Source: CAYUYM01 sp964449305
Lineage (GTDB): Bacteria; Bacteroidota; Ignavibacteria; SZUA-365; CAYQST01
Direction: 5' to 3'
DNA length: 8,567 nt
Assembly (NCBI GenBank): GCA_964449305.1
Contig: CAYUYM010000149.1
Coordinates: 1-8,567, forward strand
Part shown: positions 4,634-8,567 of the stretch, piece after piece
Layout: each line of letters starts with the position of its first letter
Numbering within the stretch: the first letter of the stretch is position 1
Program-made: the position numbers and the translations under genes
Notes under the pieces: generated by a model
The model's database searches: none
What the model was told of the DNA's origin: nothing
What the model saw: the letters and a program-made list of their open reading frames with translations, nothing else

Positions 4634-7600
4634 ATGCAAAATATCACCGCCCTCGCCGCCGGATGCCTCGCGGCGCTGGGCATCGCCTTCCTCCGCATCT
4701 CGCTCCCAATCCCGTCGTTTGGCGCTCTCCCGGCGATTCTCGGCCTCCTGCCCGGCGTCGCCCACCTGCTCTTCGCTGTCCGGCGTGCGGCCCCCGTCCC
4801 GGAAAAATTCCTCCGCCCCGTGGCCGCCATCAGCGCCGTCCTCGCGCCTCCGGCCCTCGCCGCGCTGCATTATCTCACCGGCTCCTTCGGCGTCATCCCG
4901 CAGGATTCGTCGGCCACGGCCTTCATCGCCTCTGCCGCCGTCGCCTTCCTCGGCTTCGGACTCCCCATCACCCTCCTCGGCGATCTGCGCATCACCGCCC
5001 TGCCGGAACCCGACCGCCGCTTCTCCGTGGGCGCCCCCATCCTGGCTGCCGCGGGCTGCACCCTCATCCATACGCTGCTGTCTGTGACCGATGCCCGCAT
5101 CGCCTTCGCCGCCGCCGCGCTGGCACCGACCTCCCTGCTCCTCCTGCGCCCCCCCGCGCCACAACCCGCGGCGTCCGCCACGGCCGCGGCAGACCCGCCC
5201 GGCGCGGGCCTCCGGCTGCTCTCCCGCCTCCTCTGGCTGCCGCTGATGGCCGCCGGCACCACCGCCGGTCTCCTCGCCATCCATCGCATCCTGCTCCATG
5301 AGGCGCTGCCAACGGAGGCGTTCACCTCATGGCTCCTTCCCGCCATCGTCGCGGCCTTCGCCCTGGGCGCCGCTGCCGCCTCCTCCCCGCGACTCGCCGG
5401 CCGGTCGCTCATCATCGTCCTGCCCTCGGCCCTGTACGCGGCCTCCCTCGCAACCGGCCTGTGGCTCCATGAGTCCGACTTCTTTCCTGCCACCTACATC
5501 GCGTTCTACGACGGTGCATCCACCGCCTCGCCCCTCGGCTGGGGCGTGACCCTGCTCATCCTCCTCCCCGCCTTCTTCTGGGGGGCCGTCAGCATCGATG
5601 CCCTTCCCCTCCGTCCCGGCTCCGGTGGCCGCTTCCGCTGGCTGCCCCTGCCCGTCGGCGTCCTCGTCGGCATCCTGTTCTTCACCATCGGCAGGGTGAA
5701 CGATCTCCAGACCGTGGTCGTCACCATGCTCACCCTCGCCCTCCCGGCCGCGACGCGCCATCCGCTGGCTGCACTCCTGCGCCGCCGCCGGCAGCCCGCC
5801 CCCGATGCGGCTCCGACACGCCACGCCCGCCGCGGACGCGCGCCCGGCAGGTCGGCGACATCCCTGGTCGCACGCCTGGAACCATGGGGAAGCATCCTCC
5901 TTGTCCTCACCACCGCCGGGTTGCTGCTGGCCGCCTCCTTCGTCCACCTCGACCGCTTCCCCAACCTCCTCGACCCCATCCGCTTCCGCATCGCCTCCGA
6001 GGAGCAGGCGCCTGGTGGCACCATGTCCTTCCTCCAGTCCCGCGACGATGACGACCCGAACCACGTGACCATGTGGAACCACACGCGGGTGCTGACGCAG
6101 TCCCTTGCGCATGCCCGCCCCGTCCTCTTCCGCTACGGGCACATTCCCATGCTGCTGCATCCCCACCCGCGCCGCGTGCTGGTGCTGGGCCTCGGATCGC
6201 GCATGGCGCTGGAGGCGGTGGCCATGCACCAGCCCGAACGCATCACCTGCGTGGAACCCTCCGACGCCCTGGCGCGCCTGCGCGACCCGCGCAGCACGCT
6301 CTATTCGCCGGACACCATCCTGTCACGCGTGCAGCTCGTCATCGACCGGCCGCCGGCTTTCCTGGCCCGCAACCGCGACCGGCAGGATGTGATCATCTCC
6401 GCCGAGCCGCTGGCCACGCCTCTGCCCGATGCCGCGGTGTTCACGCCGGCGTACTACGCCTCCGTGGCCGCCTCGCTCAACGATGGCGGCATCTTTGCCC
6501 AGTGGCTGCCGCTGGCATCGATGCCCGGGGAGACCGTCAAGGCTGTCGTCACCGCCATCACCTCGGTGTTCCCCGAGACCGAGGCATGGGTGTGCGGCAT
6601 GGATCCGGAGACCGCCATGCTCGGCATCATGGCGTCGGCCACGCCGTTCGATGCGGGCATGACGGGGCGCTTCGATGCCCTCCTCCAGCGACGGACGCTC
6701 GACCTCCACCTCGCGACGCTCGGACTGTCCGCGGTCATCGCCCTGCCGGCCGAGTTCGCGATGGATCGCGCCGCCCTGCAGGCCTGGGCCGCGGGGTCGG
6801 CCCCGCTGTCGCTCTGGTCGCCACACTCCCGCCTCACCATGGACGGCGCATCGGCGGCGCCGACGCTGCGCTCCATTCTCACGGCGCGCTCCGCGATCCC
6901 GGAACGGCTGCTCGCCGGCATGCCGGACTCCCTGCGTGCGCGCGTCCAGGCACAGCGTGACGCCCGCCCCGTGGTGCTCACCGCCGCGGAGGCCGCCTCG
7001 GCAGGCGACGATGCGCAGGCGGCCACCGTGCTCTTCGACGTGCTGCGCAACCAGCCATGGCAGTTCGAGGCGCGGACACTCCTTGCGGAGGTGCTCCACC
7101 GCCGGGCCTCCGCCGACATCGGCCAGCAGAAATTCCAGGACGCGATCCTCGTCTGCAACCAGATCCTCCGCATCGCCCCCGTCACCACCGGCGTGCTGCG
7201 CATCATGATGATCTGCGGCATGAAGCTCAACGACCCGGGCACCGCGTCGCTCGCCATCACGGGCATCCGCGCGCTGCGCACCAACTCCACCGCCTATCAG
7301 GACAACCGCGCCTCCATCCTGGCGCAGGAGGGCAAGGGGGAGGACGCGCTGCTCATCTTCCAGAGCGCCATCGCACTCAATCCCCTGCGGGAGGACGTGT
7401 ACTGCAACCAGGCCTCGCTCGAGTACTCGATGGGGCGCCGATGGGAGGCGATGCACACGCTGGAGGAGGCCATCAAGGCATCGTATTACCCGGCCAAGGC
7501 GTACTACATGCAGGGGCTCATCAACCTCGATGCCCGCAGGCCGCAGCTTGCGCTCGATTCCTTCCGGAACTTCCTCCGGACCTCGGCCCCCAACGATCCG

Positions 7601-7657
7601 CGCCGTGCCGAGGTGCTCCAGAACATGGCGACACTCGAGGCGCAGGGGGGGAAATGA
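4634..7657 (+). CDS. Membrane protein with spermidine-synthase-like domain and C-terminal TPRs
   Basis: This encodes about 1007 residues. Residues 1-440 hold many hydrophobic spans, the last around 416-435. A Rossmann methyltransferase-like domain follows (about 460-700), with the strand and loop RRVLVLGLGS (G519-L-G521), an acidic residue after strand 2 (E541 in CVEP) and D585-V-I-I-S. Residues from about 780 to the end are helical TPR-type repeats. This matches the fused transporter-like/spermidine-synthase proteins of large-genome bacteria. The usual S-E-P-S-N-P-W motif is replaced by SAEPLATPLPD, so true aminopropyl transfer is doubtful. The ATG at 4634 is chosen because the first membrane span follows directly; its ribosome site is weak, and TTG at 4601 is an alternative. 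The gene is very GC rich and its stop overlaps the bshB1 start. Confidence 0.85.
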   Translation: MQNITALAAGCLAALGIAFLRISLPIPSFGALPAILGLLPGVAHLLFAVRRAAPVPEKFLRPVAAISAVLAPPALAALHYLTGSFGVIPQDSSATAFIASAAVAFLGFGLPITLLGDLRITALPEPDRRFSVGAPILAAAGCTLIHTLLSVTDARIAFAAAALAPTSLLLLRPPAPQPAASATAAADPPGAGLRLLSRLLWLPLMAAGTTAGLLAIHRILLHEALPTEAFTSWLLPAIVAAFALGAAAASSPRLAGRSLIIVLPSALYAASLATGLWLHESDFFPATYIAFYDGASTASPLGWGVTLLILLPAFFWGAVSIDALPLRPGSGGRFRWLPLPVGVLVGILFFTIGRVNDLQTVVVTMLTLALPAATRHPLAALLRRRRQPAPDAAPTRHARRGRAPGRSATSLVARLEPWGSILLVLTTAGLLLAASFVHLDRFPNLLDPIRFRIASEEQAPGGTMSFLQSRDDDDPNHVTMWNHTRVLTQSLAHARPVLFRYGHIPMLLHPHPRRVLVLGLGSRMALEAVAMHQPERITCVEPSDALARLRDPRSTLYSPDTILSRVQLVIDRPPAFLARNRDRQDVIISAEPLATPLPDAAVFTPAYYASVAASLNDGGIFAQWLPLASMPGETVKAVVTAITSVFPETEAWVCGMDPETAMLGIMASATPFDAGMTGRFDALLQRRTLDLHLATLGLSAVIALPAEFAMDRAALQAWAAGSAPLSLWSPHSRLTMDGASAAPTLRSILTARSAIPERLLAGMPDSLRARVQAQRDARPVVLTAAEAASAGDDAQAATVLFDVLRNQPWQFEARTLLAEVLHRRASADIGQQKFQDAILVCNQILRIAPVTTGVLRIMMICGMKLNDPGTASLAITGIRALRTNSTAYQDNRASILAQEGKGEDALLIFQSAIALNPLREDVYCNQASLEYSMGRRWEAMHTLEEAIKASYYPAKAYYMQGLINLDARRPQLALDSFRNFLRTSAPNDPRRAEVLQNMATLEAQGGK

Positions 7658-8382
7658 GCGATCCCACCGTCGACGTCCTCGCCTTCGGTCCGCATCCGGA
7701 TGATGTGGAACTGCACTGCTCGGGCACGCTGCTCATGCTGCGGCGTGCGGGGCATTCCATCGCCGTCGCCGACCTGACGCGCGGCGAGCTTTCCACTCGC
7801 GGCACCCCCGCCATCCGCCGCCGGGAGACGCAGGCGGCATCGCGTCTCCTCGGGCTCACAGCCAGGCACTCCCTGGAGCTGCCCGACGGCGACATCGCGA
7901 ACACCCTTCAGAACAGGATCTCCGTGGCGCGCACGATACGCCGGCTCCGGCCGCGAACGGTGTTGCTCCCATGGCATGCGGACAGGCACCCGGATCATGA
8001 AGCGGCCTCCGTCCTCGTGCGCGCTGCGGTGTTTCAGGCGGGGCTGGCCGCCCTGCGCATCGTCCATGCCGGCCGGGCACTCCCGCCGTGGAGGCCGGCG
8101 CACGTGCTGTTCTATCCGATGCACGAGGATGTCCGCCCCACGCTGCTCGTCGACATCTCGGACGTGTTCGAGGAGAAGATGCAGGTCATCCGTTGTTATG
8201 CGTCACAATTCGCCGTGGATGGCGGTGCCGGAGGGCCGGAGACCTACATCAGCACGCCGGACTTCATCGAGGCCCTCGTCGCCCGCTGGAGGCGTCAGGG
8301 CTTCCTCATCGGCACGCGGTATGCGGAGGGGGTGATCCCCGACGGTGCGTTTCCCCTGCCGCCCGCCGTGCTCGTCAGTTAG
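7654..8382 (+). CDS. bshB1: PIG-L/LmbE-family deacetylase, BshB1-type (bacillithiol biosynthesis)
   Basis: This encodes 242 residues, the normal length. The zinc site is intact: H14-P-D-D17 in FGPHPDDVELHCSG, and H112-P-D-H115 in RHPDHEAAS. The BshB1 hallmark LTRGELSTRGT follows the first motif. Near the end come CYASQF and IGTRYAEGV, also as in BshB1 proteins. BshB removes the acetyl group from GlcNAc-malate, the second step of bacillithiol synthesis; BshA and BshC are not in the window. The ATG overlaps the previous stop (ATGA), and the ribosome site is a G-run (GGGGGG), so translation is probably coupled to the upstream gene. The specific substrate is inferred from family resemblance; a related sugar deacetylase remains possible. 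The 3' end overlaps the convergent gene by 8 bases. Confidence 0.88.
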   Translation: MSDPTVDVLAFGPHPDDVELHCSGTLLMLRRAGHSIAVADLTRGELSTRGTPAIRRRETQAASRLLGLTARHSLELPDGDIANTLQNRISVARTIRRLRPRTVLLPWHADRHPDHEAASVLVRAAVFQAGLAALRIVHAGRALPPWRPAHVLFYPMHEDVRPTLLVDISDVFEEKMQVIRCYASQFAVDGGAGGPETYISTPDFIEALVARWRRQGFLIGTRYAEGVIPDGAFPLPPAVLVS

Positions 8383-8567
8383 TGTCGTTCTGAAAATACC
8401 GGTTCTCGAGCTCGTCGGCCACGGCGGCCATCTCCTGCAGGATGGGGGCGCACTCCTTGATGGAGGTGTGGTCCATGTCGAACAGCGCCAGGAGGATGAT
8501 CGTGTCGCCCCCGCTGGTGGTGACGCGCGTGTGCCGCAGATGCGCATTCATGGCAAGCAGCTCCCAG
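8375..8567 (-). CDS. YbjN-like / type III chaperone-fold protein, C-terminal part
   Basis: Only the last 63 residues are in the window (first full codon at 8566); the start lies beyond the right edge. It reads WELLAMNAHLRHTRVTTSGG, a strand (DTIILLALFDMD), then a helical region with alternating acidic and hydrophobic residues (ILQEMAAVADELENRYF). It ends at TGA 8375-8377. The order helix, two strands, helix is that of YbjN-type and secretion-chaperone-like folds, which often bind other proteins. The reading frame is supported by its protein-like composition and by its stop lying just within the bshB1 3' end. The family is a by-eye suggestion. Confidence 0.6.
   Translation of the reverse strand, partial: WELLAMNAHLRHTRVTTSGGDTIILLALFDMDHTSIKECAPILQEMAAVADELENRYFQNDTN

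Noticed and set aside
5327..6229. Long minus-strand frames within the membrane/TPR gene (also 6323-7456 and 6454-7290)
   Set aside because: High GC lengthens all frames here. These have low-complexity Gly/Arg composition, while the plus frame has a clear domain order.

Overview
The window joins two different kinds of DNA. The right part (about 3470-8567) is ordinary chromosomal DNA: a small ribosomal-protein operon ending in a tRNA-Ser, all on the minus strand, then a very GC-rich plus-strand pair (a membrane protein with a spermidine-synthase-like domain and TPRs, coupled to a BshB1-type deacetylase), and the tail of a YbjN-like gene entering from the right. The left part (about 1-3440) is accessory DNA of lower, patchier GC content, with short phage-like or hypothetical genes, damaged genes and several inverted repeats.

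The organism looks like a bacterium of the FCB group, perhaps a Chlorobi/Ignavibacteria/Kapabacteria-like lineage. The reasons are a BshB1-like bacillithiol deacetylase, a 56-residue protein resembling the DUF4295 family found beside ribosomal-protein genes in Bacteroidota and relatives, high GC content, and strong Shine-Dalgarno sites (for example before rpmB), which Bacteroidota proper usually lack. This is inferred from a few proteins and is not certain.

Layout from left to right: a minus-strand winged-helix-like gene fragment (119-287) meets a DUF3892 gene without a convincing start (domain 288-563). Then come a small minus-strand protein (541-750), an exported six-cysteine protein (831-1376, plus), a 418-residue protein with an HExxH zinc-peptidase-like motif (1390-2646, minus), a 61-residue single-span membrane protein (2711-2896, plus) and a frameshifted phage-like gene (2835-3177, minus). 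These genes alternate strand almost one by one. A region rich in palindromes and hairpins (3191-3474) separates them from tRNA-Ser(GCU) (3476-3565).

The ribosomal operon reads right to left: the DUF4295-like gene (4351-4521), rpmE (bL31), rpsR (bS18), rpmB (bL28), tRNA-Ser. Its genes overlap or lie 10-11 bases apart, so it is probably one transcript, followed by terminator-like hairpins at the border with the accessory region. It diverges from the 1007-residue membrane/synthase/TPR gene (4634-7657), whose stop overlaps the bshB1 start by ATGA. bshB1 converges on the YbjN-like gene with an 8-base 3' overlap. No transposase, integrase, CRISPR array or complete phage module is visible.
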